A DNA stretch of 64,000 nucleotides, taken from contig NC_091864.1 of NCBI RefSeq assembly GCF_019399895.1, positions 5,372,001 through 5,436,000 on the forward strand, read 5' to 3'. The notes beneath the pieces were generated by a model, which was given only the letters and a program-made list of their open reading frames with translations, made no database searches and was not told the origin of the DNA. The stretch comes from Cardiocondyla obscurior. Taxonomy: Eukaryota; Arthropoda; Insecta; Hymenoptera; Formicidae. Made by a program: the position numbers and the translations under genes. Shown piece by piece: positions 1 to 11,319 of the stretch (within the stretch, counting starts at the first letter, position 1; each line of letters opens with the position of its first letter).

Positions 1-1194
1 AATTTACCGCGTTTGCCGCAACCTTCGCCGAAACTGGTAATACCAAAAATTGTCCACGGGTGATCGGGTTTTCGAGGGTCTCTGCAAAGCAGAGGTCCCC
101 CGCTGTCACCCGCGCAAGAATCCATTTTACCGCGGCGGTAACCCGCACAAAACATATTATCCGTGATTCTGTAATCAACGTAGACTTCTCGACAGGTTTC
201 GGGAGACACTATTGGAACCTAGAATTTAATTTAAGTTATTATATTTTTCAAGTATGAAGTTACGATTGTGCATGTATGAGTTATTAAATAATAATTTTTT
301 TTTTTATTAATAAGAAGTAAGTTTTTTAGATAAATTTAATGTTTTATTAATATTAATATTATATTATTATTAATTTATTAATATTACAATTTAATTATTT
401 TTATATTTAAATTGCATACTTTAACTTCATGTAATACGTCCGTTCCAAAGTCGTCCGTCACGCTGGATTTTCCCCAGCCGATAATGGTGCACAACTGATT
501 CGTAGGTAAGGGCTGCTTTGGTGCGGGCAGACATGCGATTCCTCTTGATGGGGACGGGGTCAAGGTAACTGGTAAACGAAGTAGAGCCACGTCATTATCA
601 ACAGTATCGGCGTCGTACTCCGGGTGGATGGTCACAGAGTCCACCTACGTGGTCACAGAATTAATCAGTGATTGCATGAAATTACCGATTTAGCTTTCGC
701 ATAAGACACGTACCCTGAGCTCTAATTCCGTGCCTTCCTTCACTGTTAAATCGTGCTCTCCGATGCGGACGTAGAGGCGTTTCCTAATGCAATGCGCGGC
801 AGTTAGTACCCACCTCGGGGATACTAACGTTCCACCGCAAAAAGCTTCCTGGAAAAAGAAGCATTTAATTTTGATCCAAGCGACATAAGATTGTTCACTT
901 CTCCTCGACAATTCGTTGCAGGCATCTTCAGAATTTTCTATTTTAGAGTATGAGATTTCAGTGTCGTTAGCGTACCCGAAATCGATTTAACACGGCCACT
1001 TGCCACGGCCAGCTTCCAGGCGCGGTCGGACGACCGCCGATAATTCGCATCAAGTACGATAATCTGGATCCCTTGTGAATGTTCGCCACTCCGCATTTCC
1101 AAACGTTAGAGTGCTTCTCCGGTGCGAAACTATCCACGGTATTGGGATTGAGTTCGAACTCGTCCAACACCAGGTCTAGAAAATGAGTAAAACT

Positions 1195-1256
<62 letters not shown>

Positions 1257-2198
1257 TTAGTATTCAGTAGTATTGTAGAGATATTTACCATCGCCATCCT
1301 CTTCATGGCTGCCACGAATCTTTCGGTGGATCCATCTTTGGCAAAAGCTACCTTCGACGTAACAGTAGGCGCTCTCACGTATCACGTCGCGCCCGCAGAT
1401 GCCCGGCTTTCTGCACCATCTGATCAGAGCAAACGGGTGATATACGCGTTGCAATATTAATCACTTGATCTACGAATTTCCGTAATACCTGTGACGTTGC
1501 GTGGTGCACAGTCTCGTGCAAGGCGACCATTTGCTCCATTTTCCATAATGCTTGCCAGGGTGCTCCTTGGCATTCTTCCCTTTTCGTTTTCCATGCCTGG
1601 GCTCTGCTTCCTTAGGTACCTGTTAAAAGCCACGTGTATTATCGAGTGAAAATCTGAGTTATTAACGTATCACGACTTACTTGAACTACATGAAATTTTT
1701 CGTTTCTCCGTCGGCCCCGACGTTGGCGTTCCTTACATCGCCGTCGACGGCCTTCTCGATTATGGTCGCAGCCACGTTCTTCCTGTATTACGACAGACCG
1801 TTTATTGAAAAATTACTCATAATCGCGTAATTGTAGTCCGTATATTTACCCTAAGCACAGTGGTACCGCAATCTTTCTTCGATCGGCACCTCCTGATACG
1901 ATTTTGCGTGCAGTGTCGATCGCACACGGACCATTCGCTCCAGCTTGTAAAGTGTGATAGCTTTGTCGCTCCTGCGTAAAGATATTGACAGAGAAAATAG
2001 GGATTAGAATTACAAAAGGAATTGAGAATATTGAAAAAAAACTTTTGATCAGGATAAGTAAACTTATTAAAAAAACATATATGTGGTAACACACATACAC
2101 TTACTGTTCTTTGGCAAATGCTCTACGGCAGATGGTTGATCAACCGAATGGAGGCAGCTTACGTTGTTTTTGACTCCAAAAATGAACGTCTTCTCATC
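1..2198 (-). CDS. Secreted trypsin-like serine protease with two thrombospondin type 1 repeats (partial; C-terminus beyond left edge)
   Basis: Nine exons were read on the minus strand: 2198-2105, 1971-1850, 1782-1681, 1619-1489, 1419-1289, 1175-976, 848-714, 644-420 and 218-1. All junctions are GT-AG and all phases agree. With the signal exon at 10953-10876, numbering gives a first TSP1 repeat at about residues 65-114 (FTSWSEWSVC start), a linker very rich in Arg and Lys, and a second repeat at about 157-201 (YGKWSKWSPC). A linking cysteine (WKCGVAN) follows, then an activation site after Arg263 (LMR/IIGG) and the S1 domain. The triad is His305 (TAAHC), Asp349 (DNDVALL) and Ser445 (GDSGGP). 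Asp439, six residues before the serine, predicts cleavage after Arg or Lys. The product is therefore a secreted zymogen that probably acts in an extracellular cascade. Its substrate cannot be read from sequence. The reading frame is still open at base 1, so the last residues are missing. Domain calls are firm; no orthologue name is assigned. Confidence 0.93.
1198..1247. repeat. (TA)n microsatellite inside a protease intron
   Basis: About 48 bases of uninterrupted AT/TA dinucleotides fill nearly half of the 113-base intron 1176-1288 of the protease gene, about 22 bases upstream of its acceptor. A short poly(A) run (minus strand) adjoins it on the donor side. Confidence 0.95.
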
Positions 2199-5100
2199 CT
2201 GGAATTTTACGATATACATAACATTATTGTAATATCTACATTTGTTTATTAATTAATTTTGTAAATTAATACTAATAAATTTTTATTATTAAATTAAATT
2301 AAAATTCTGTTTTTTTTTTTCTATTTAATTAACGTGTTGTTCTATATATTGCGGTGTGTCTTAAATGTTTTAAATTCCCTCTATTCGACATTGTAATGAT
2401 TTTACAAATTATAATCATTACATTTCACGTTTCGATCTAACTAAAAAATAATTAAGAGCGAATTTCACGTCGCATTATCTCGTCACTCGACACACTGTCG
2501 TCTCTGTGACGACAGTCGCTGCATGCTGATACGATTACCTTAAAATGCTTTGAAATTATTTGTCCTAGACCGATCGGCTTAATAGATACGGCCTGGCCAA
2601 AGCGTTCTACTACTTCTATCATTTATGCTCCAAGGCTGCAACGCCCAAGTCACGACATTAAACTCAATTTGCCCGCTGGTAATGGCATCGCGACGTAATC
2701 GCCGGCGGCGCTAATCATGCGTTACGCGATGTCACTGTGTCGACAAAGCACGTAGGCATATGAAATTACCGTCATTTCGTCGTCGCGCCTTCTTAAAGCT
2801 CCTCGAAATCTATTTCGCCCTGAAGTTCTGGACAATATCCACGCCGATCGCGATCAGTATGATTCATTGCGATTCGTGACTCTAGATAGACACGACTTCT
2901 AACTGCGCATCTTGAAATCATGCGTACCACGGGCCTTACGGTTTAAAATTAAGATCGCATAGCTGCGAATTTTCGTGAATGAGCTTTCAGCTGAAATTCC
3001 TCCTCGGAAAGAAACTCTTTTGTGCTATCGCTCATTAATTTATCGAGACGCGCATTAATTAGCTGAAATATGCAAAACACGAATCTGCGACTGGGAGTAA
3101 ATCTTTAACAGCTGAACGTTTCGAAGAATCATTAACGATTGCCATTTATTAAATTGATCTACTCTGTATTTCGAGACGCCGCCTACGAGATGAATATTAT
3201 CGAAAGGTTAATAGAATTACACGTGTGCCGAACCGGATCTCTCGGCTGTATTCTGAATATTTAATTACTACTAATCAGCCGTAACGAAATGATACAGATC
3301 AACGTAACGCAGAAACGCGTTACGAAACATATATCTCGTGAGGATAATATTTTACGACAATTACGAATAATAATTTCGAAATAACAAAGTTGTTCGGCGG
3401 GTAATTAACGGCGGTGCATTAGTATACGTTTATTTGCTGAAAAAAGGGTCGCGCGAAAAACATTAAATGAAAGGCTCTCGAAAAGGACAGCAAATAAAGT
3501 AAAAGAAATTTGTATGCGGCAAGGTTAGCGTGTCCAAACTAGGCTGAGACGTGCGGTACCTTGCATCTCGGTGACGATCGCGCAAAAAGTTCGTGCCGCT
3601 AAAAGGGAAGACAATTCCGCGGGGTAAACACGAAGAGCATGTTATTTGCTGCCAACGCGGCTACCACCATCTGAAAAATCCTTAACGAAATCCACGCGAG
3701 AACGGTGCGGGTATCGAGGATTTTTTTTGCCCTGTCAAATTGTTTACATGAGGCTTAATTTGTATTAATTACACTAATTATATATAATATAATAGTCAAC
3801 AAGCTTGACCGTCTTCTACTGATATTTCTCGTAGTTCGAGCGTGTTTGCGTTTTAAAATAATAATGTAAATGAAAATCATTGTTTAATCCAGTTTAAAAA
3901 CCGTGAGTGCACGAGAAGCGCGATGCAGCAAGCCGTTCCGGATAGATGAAGAACGGTTCGGAAGCAGCTTCACGAGTTAACGCCTGAGCTATACCTTAGA
4001 TGGTATCGTAGCCGGTCTGCCCACCGTGTCCGCGCATATTTTAATATCACAAGATCGTATTGGTGCGCTTTCATCAACGTAGCTTCACGCGTTCACCATC
4101 TACGGTTTCTTAAATCAAATGGTCTCTGATAAATAATTCTTCCGTGAAATTAATTGTTCTTAATTATTAATTGTTTGAAAAAAAAACTAATTATATAAAA
4201 CTTATAATCTTTGGAAGTCGTAATTTTTTAAATTAATATTAACAGCTAGATTGTGATTAAAAAAAAAAAAAATTCTGTAATTTTATTAATAGCAAAGACC
4301 CTTGATGGGATTTAAAACACTCCCTAGATGGTAACCGTCGTTGGAGTTCGCTCAATGTCCGAAAATGGTTTGCGACTTCTTCAGCGGAGGGTTGCTACAA
4401 ATTCAATGTGGGATCTTGTGGTCCCGGTTGTTGTCTCGCCGCGCTGTCAACGGAATGCTCGCTATGGCGAGTCCGCGATCTGATTTATGGTACACGTACA
4501 ATCGAACCATTCTTGTTGCATTTATTATAGCTGAGAGATCATCTCTAAGATTTCATTGATTTTGCTCGAAAAGCGAGATATTAGATAACATCTGATTAGA
4601 CAAGAAATTAATTAAAGAAAAATCAAACGATATAAGCGATATTAAAAAAATTGTTTCTAGCAAAATAAATAAAAATTTTTATATTAATTTTTTAATTATA
4701 CTTTCTTTAGTACAGCTGAGGTGTTTGATTTGAGATTGTCTTGAAGTAAAAACATGATCGCGAAAGCATACTCGCACGTATAACAGAATGATTACCATGA
4801 CATCGTGACGATTGCATAAATAACGTTGGACTCTCAACATGAGGATCGCAGCTCACAATTGCTCCTCAGTATTTATTCCGTTTTGCCAACAATCGATTAC
4901 GATAATAGAGAGCGTCGTAAAGTGTAATAATACCGTGCGGTTCTCATCGGCGGCTGTTAAGAACAATTCATGCCCCTTAAAATTCAGTCCGTTAAGCAGC
5001 GCGCGCGTTGTCCATCGTCGAGCACAATGCAACGGTCACTCCTCTTTTTGTGGCGCTTCTTATTCTTTATACGAGGGCTCGATCTCCTTTTCAGTCGAGG

Positions 5101-8100
5101 CTTTACGAGAGCTCGTAAATACCGCCGTTTTAATTAGATTTTTAATAGCTGACGATAAACGCGCGCGACGTGCCCTGAAAAATTGTCATCTATTCCGCGA
5201 ACGATATTGTCCACCGCGAGAGCGGTTTCCTTATGGACCAATCTCCAGAACTTACGAACCTTTCGCCTGCCAGCCCTCGCGACGTAACCGAGCCGCTCGC
5301 CGCACTCTAAGTCCTTTATCTTCATTTCTGATCCACTTGCGGTAATACTATGCATCTAATATGTCACGTGTTGCATAATTTCTTAGCCGCCTGACGGCCG
5401 ACAGTGAGAGTGTGTAAAATTTATTGCCGCCCGCGACGACTTCTTCCTAACGTTTCCCTTGCAAATCTCTACCGCCGGGTCTCTCGTGATCACGACAGGA
5501 ATCGCGTTCGATTGACTTACCACTTCCGTTGTTCAACACTCGTACGTAACTGGCGCAACGAAATAGCGTCTTATCTAACGTTTCGCGGACGCGACACGGT
5601 CTTCGCCGAGTCACCGATAACAGTTATCGAGACGTAGGATTAAATAAAATATCTTTCGCGTTTTTAACCCGCCATTAGCTATTCTTCTTTGCCTATTGTT
5701 TCCGCCTTTCTCTTCGCTCGCTCTTCCTCATATTCGTGCGTTTGCATTTACGGCCGCGGCTATTTCTGGGCACGTCGCCTCCGACATTGTACGCCACCGC
5801 TTTATATTATTAGGATTGTAATTCCTCATTGTTCCCCCAACCCCGGCTACGTTCGCTCGTGCGAGAAGGTTTTGCGCGAGATACATCAGTACCCGCGGCT
5901 AATTTTACGAGGATTCTATTGATACGCTCTCACCGTACAGAACAATCGCAATAGCCAGTCCGCCGCTTCCTCGTTTCATCTTCTTTTTACTAGAACGAGA
6001 TAAAATTAAAACGCACTTTTGCCCGCGCTCCCGTGCTTTCGCGAATACACGGGTCGTTGACGTTGCATTTTTATTTGCCTGCGTTTTAACGCGTGCAAAA
6101 ATACATGCGAAATTATTAGCGCAGGATTGGTATCTTAATAGTGAATCCTTGTATCTTTAATGGGCGGGCAATTTAAGTGATATCGATTTTTACAAAGATC
6201 GCCTCGCCGCAATTCATTTAACGACGGTGAAATTTGTAGTATCGCTTTCTCGAGCAGGACGGCTGCGGCTTACAGGAAACGGTACATTTATTTTGCTAGA
6301 GAGCCTACAACGCGGGCAACGGTTAATATGCGATATTAATGAAGGCAGGTCTTTGTGCATAGACGAGTTATACTGGAATAACTTGTTTCGAGACATATTC
6401 CCACTTCGTACGCGGCGATTGCTAAATCCAAAGCGAAGGCACAATGTCACGTGCGACGGTGCGCCGATCGCGCGGGCCGACCGGTTATCACAATTTTGCA
6501 CGCCTGTCTCGTGGATTTAAAGATGCCATTTGTAAACGTAACTCGTAAGTGCTATTACCTGATAACATTGCCTGTTAACAGAGTAATCGAGGACGCAGGA
6601 ATTTTAAATGTTTTCTATTACGGGGGAACTTGATGCGCGTGATCAATGACGTGCGTGAGGCAAGAGTGATTTATCGCTCGCAATATTGCAAATATACGAC
6701 GTTGATTGTGGGACAATAGTAAATTTAGAATTTAATTTTTCTCAACACTTGTCTAGTAGACTCTTATTCCATTTGACAGAGGTACGAGGTCTCGTTGGGT
6801 AATTATTTTATATTTAAATGCCCGGCAGAACTTTGATTAAGCGAGTTATAGTAGTTTTCATCGGTAAATTTTTGTCGTGAACTATTGTGTATTAGATGAT
6901 CAGCGATCGCACTGTTATTGAGGCCCTCGGCCAGTAGCTGAATTTTAATCATTCGTTCCCGTGACCGTTTTCCCTGCACACGTCGATGAGGAACAATGTG
7001 AAACACCCTGGCAAAGAAACCACGAGGAAGAGAACGAAGAACGACAGACAGGATGGGGGTGGATGGAACGGAGAAGAGGCAAGGCCCTAACGGGCGACGA
7101 GAATCTTGAAGGAGAAGAACGGCGAGCGAAAGGGAAAGAGAAAAAGAAATGCATCTTGAAAGCGGCTGCGAGTCTTAGGAGGCTGCTGAAGGGAGCCATA
7201 CGCGACATTCTCCTGCTTTACGTTCTCCTTACCGCTTCGTTTTCTCCCGCGCCTTCCTCTCCCTCTCCTCTCTCTCTTTCTCTCTCTCTCTTTCACGTCA
7301 ATCCCGCGTGGTACCACGCTTCTTTTCCCGATGACGGCGACTTTTTATCAATCGCGAGATTCACATACTTCCTGCCCGACAACGGGCTGAAATTCCACGC
7401 GGTAGTCGTCACGATACGCAGTAAGAAGCCAATCGAGCGCGGGATTCACCAGGAGGAACTGCCGATCCCGCAGGAGAGAGAGAAGATTCTCCACGGGGTG
7501 CTAACGAGACGTTCCAGTCTTTCCCGGCCTTTCTTGCGCCGGTGGAAAGCACGCGGTACCAGTGCGTGATTTTTTTTTTTTTTTTGCACGGTTTAATGAA
7601 GCGAAAGAAGGGCCGGTCTTTCTCCATTAGGAGACTTAACTCGCGGTGCACGGACTTCGCTTTTTTTTTTTTTTTACTACTGTAATTTTTTTTTTTTTCC
7701 TATCTTGACGAGTATTTGTCCCTCAAAACATAATAATAAAAAAAATTTCGCTAATTAGACATAAATTAACATTCTTGGCTCGGTGTAATAATAAACAAAA
7801 ATTTTTATGCGGCTTTTATCGATTTAAATAAATGCAAAAACGATTCAACATTTCCACGATTTGGTAGTCTAACATTTTCTCGGCAAATTGACGATCCGCG
7901 TCGCGATGGCGAGATCATTTGGAAAATTAACGAGCCTTCGCGGCTTGTTGCGCCGAAGTTTGCGTCCGGCGGAGCTCCCTGGGAAAGTGGAAACAGCTGC
8001 TGGAATGCCACGACAGAGTCACTCGGCGTTGTAATAACGGAGACCGTACGGAGCATCCTCAGGGATAACGGCGACAGGAAGTTTCACCGCGGGGTGCTCG

Positions 8101-10875
8101 TACATGCAACAGGGCCGAGGTCAACCGTCGATGAGTGATACCTACGCGGTTAGAAAGTCAAAGAGATGTTCAGCGATTGATGCAACGTCTCCTTCACAAA
8201 CGTCCGACCACACTCACGCGTCCGCGCCGAGAGGCGGCCTGTTAATTGGAAAATCGGCGTCGCGTGGTTGGTTCAACTCTTCGGTACGCGCGAGAGGTGC
8301 TTCTTCAAACTTCAAAGCTCGCCCGGTAGAACGTAAGGGGCTCTTCACAGGATGCCGAGGAAAAGTCGCTTCGCCTTTCTGTGGTTGAAAGAAGGAATTA
8401 CGCGGGCGCGATTACGCTGTCACTGCGTTGATACCGGACGCCTATCCGCCGCCGGGAGGTTCGATAAGACCTTAAACGAAGATGCTTGTGAATCGACGAG
8501 AAAAAGAAATACTTTCCTCTCGAAATTTGAAGAATGTCATAAATATTTAGTAATTGACGGCATTATACGTAAATTTATCTCGAGAGAGACTGTACGTTAA
8601 GATACTTAACGACATCTGAAAAGACCGCGCAACCTGTGGACAATATTTGCACGACGAAGCGTGTTAATAAACTGAAAGGTTGATGCGGTCAAGTTTTCTC
8701 GAGATTTTCCCACCTACCTCGCAAACGTCAGCTCTAATCGGCGCGACGGTAAATAGACTTCCCTTTGGTGAAATCAACGCGGAGATATCGCTGAAAGCTC
8801 GCGTTCCAAATACCGCGCGATCGTGGTATCACAGTCGGGTAAACCGGGGGAAACGTATGCCCGGCGTTTTTTTATTTTTAACAAATTCAGATCTACCGCT
8901 GACAAGTTGATCGTGGGATCGGGGACGCAACGTGACCTTCCAGCATCCGCGAAGTATCTCGGGAGATATTATCTTTACGTCAGCGGTATCACAAACTGGC
9001 TTATCAGCTCGACGTACGCAATCGGATAAGAGAACTCGGGTACATGCTTATATATTTCTTTTGTATCCGTCGTTTATGCTCGAATGAGTGTACTGATACT
9101 TCCAATTTTTTTTTCTTTCTTTTTCGTTTAGACAATAATCGAAGACACATCTGTACCTTTATCTGTCATTAATGGTCAGTCGAATGTACTGATATTCCGA
9201 CACTTTTTATTGCCGGCCGAACAAAAGGCGAGAGCAACGTATCGCTAGCTGGAGAATTATTAGATGAGACCGATCAAACGATTGTGCCCGGCGCGATAAC
9301 TGACGAGCGGTTTCGCGGATGCCCGATTGCGACGTGATATCATCCGACGCGCCGTAACGTCACGTGCAATGCGTGCATGGAGAGAGCCGAAGTGGCATTC
9401 GTCCGGCCAAATATAACTCAACGTCGCTACAACTGACGTGGATTTTATCTGTGAGGATTGGCACTCGAATGTACACTGCTAAATTTCGATATAAAGCGAT
9501 TGAATACGACGATTGAATACGAAGGTGATTGCTGGATGAGTCTTGCAATACAAAACTTTTCATATGCCAATAAACTGTTGAGATTGATCTCACGTATCGT
9601 ATTTGTACAGCCAAGAAAAAAAAAAAAGAAAAACGTATAAATAAATGAAAGCGAAATATTAATTTTGCGAGTATGCCACGTGTTTTGTAATATGTATAAA
9701 TTGAAAACTGCTATTTAATTTTATTTTAAGCGTGATTCCGCAGCTAGACGTATTTTTTTTAAATTCCGACGATTTACAGTAAAATAAGAATTTCGAGCAA
9801 CGTTATTACCGGCCGGCTGGCGATAGAACTAGTTTATGTGTCGGCATATTAACCTCGAAACTGTAAATGATTATTGCAGTCTAAGAATGGCCACGGGACA
9901 AAATTACCGTAATTATCCCGACGTGCTTAACTAAAATGAGGTTTCTCCGCTTTGGTCCGTAATTGCGCTAGTATTGCTAGGTTCCTGCTGACACGATGCT
10001 TTATCGGTTGCTTTAGGCCTCTTGAACCTTTCTCATCTTCTTTAATCTACCTACTAATCACCAATTTACTTTTGATAAATTGGACCGCATTAATCCAGGT
10101 CTGTTTAAAATGAGTTCGGCACGATAATGTTCCCGTACTAAGTACGCGTGTTTAACAGTTTCAATTCACCGATTGAATTTTTTTTCGGCACATTCGAGGC
10201 GGCACTTACAAGTCTATTTCGTCGGACACCATTTCTTTTTTTTTTTTTCTTCTTACCTTAAATATTACAATCAAATATAATTTTATATATAAACATTAAA
10301 TATAATTCTTCGCAAATTCATGTTATTCGAGCCGATATCAATTTATTCCACATCAAATTTGAAGCGCAAGATTACACGCGCTTTCTGAAATTACGGTGCG
10401 CATTAACTGGCCGGCCGGCTAGATATTACCAGGTACGATTCGGCAAACCAATTAGGTAAACTCGTACACGATAAATATCCAAAATTACAGTGCATTAGCC
10501 GGGTACAAGATACGCGTAATACCCCGCTTTTCTTGGCTAAACGGTTTTACGATCAATAATCGATTGACCAGGAAAGTCCTTGCCTCCCGTAAATATGTTG
10601 CGAGGTCGATACGTCTGCATCTCCAGAGGCTAAGCGCGTCGTAATCGTGAGAGCCATTGCCTACTGCTCTTTAACCAGCAATTACCAGGATCTCTCTTCG
10701 GCTAATGATTTTAGTTTTTCATGTTCCAACGAACTTTTCAATTATACGTTTTCCAGAGTGTCGTGTATTTTATTACACCATTTCTTTTTTATTGCGCGTA
10801 ACAGAAAAAAATTGAAAACTCCACGGTATGTTAACAATAATATTACCGCCAATTTTAATGACAATGCGCACTTAC
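2199..10875 (-). other. Presumed first intron of the protease gene
   Basis: No exon was recognised on either strand in these 8.7 kb. The ORFs of 168 and 202 codons at 4839-5345 and 6961-7569 show no domain, and the second runs through a CT repeat. The sequence alternates CpG-rich blocks with AT-rich stretches and poly(T) runs near 7570, 7662 and 7687. GGCCGGC-bearing motifs occur near 9809 and 10407. Its status as an intron depends on linking the signal exon to the protease exons. Confidence 0.5.
7255..7293. repeat. CT-rich microsatellite
   Basis: Imperfect CT dinucleotide repeat broken by CCT and TTTC steps, in the presumed first intron of the protease gene. It produces a spurious Ser-Leu run in an overlapping ORF. 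Confidence 0.85.
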
Positions 10876-10953
10876 CGGGTTGGTGGCGGCCACGTGGCCG
10901 AGGGCGAGCAGGACCACGAGCACTCGGAGGATTCTGACGTCGCCGGGGATCAT
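10876..10953 (-). CDS. Signal-peptide first coding exon, probably of the TSP1-trypsin gene
   Basis: Twenty-six codons begin at an ATG at 10953 (MIPGDVRILRVLVVLL, then ALGHVAATNP). This is a classic signal peptide with a leucine/valine core and a small-residue cleavage region. The exon ends in phase 0 at a strong donor, CCG/GTAAGT. The first protease exon recognised downstream on this strand begins in phase 0 at 2198, and no other minus-strand coding exon was seen between, so joining them across an 8.7-kb intron is the simplest model. The join is inferred. A cDNA could show further small exons, or that this exon belongs to another gene. An in-frame upstream ATG at 11064 would add 37 residues and bury the signal peptide, so the internal ATG is preferred. 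The upstream sequence is very GC-rich. Confidence 0.65.
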
Positions 10954-11251
10954 GCCCGGAAGTGAGTCGGTGGATCGCTGCCAGCAGGGCGACGGGCGCA
11001 GACTGTTCGACGGCGACGCGTTCGTCGGCGGGGTAAGCCGGTGGTGCTCCTGTCGCGGACGCATCGCGTCATGATCGCGACGTGCTGTCCGCTTCCTACG
11101 AACGCGGGCCCGACGCGGGTCTCGACGTCTGTTCCGCGCGTATTCACCTAACTGGTTACCTACCCACCCACCCTCGGAACGGAGGACGAAGGCGGCTGCG
11201 TGCGCGAATGCGTGTGCTGCGCGCTCGCGAACGCGCGACCCTACGCGGGTC

Positions 11252-11315
11252 TATAAATACAGGCGCGCGACTTCACGCGAAGAATTTCAAACGACCGCGC
11301 CGTGAAATGCCGTCG
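11252..11315 (+). promoter_or_regulatory. Candidate TATA promoter with a short first exon
   Basis: TATAAATA at 11252-11259 lies about 30 bases before a possible start site near 11283. An ATG follows at 11307 and a GTGAGC donor at 11316, leaving only three codons (Met-Pro-Ser) in the exon. Very short first coding exons behind a TATA box are typical of insect cuticle-protein genes, but I could identify no second exon downstream. The TATA could instead be read as TATTTATA on the minus strand and serve the signal-peptide exon at 10953. The call is weak. Confidence 0.18.
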
Positions 11316-11319
11316 GTGA

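Noticed and set aside
4839..5345. 168-codon plus-strand ORF
   Set aside because: No domain, signal or splice context. Stop-poor CpG-rich DNA explains it.
6961..7569. 202-codon plus-strand ORF, the second longest in the window
   Set aside because: Low-complexity acidic/basic start, Ser-Leu run from the CT repeat, no domain, and the opposite strand is also open. Treated as chance in intronic DNA.
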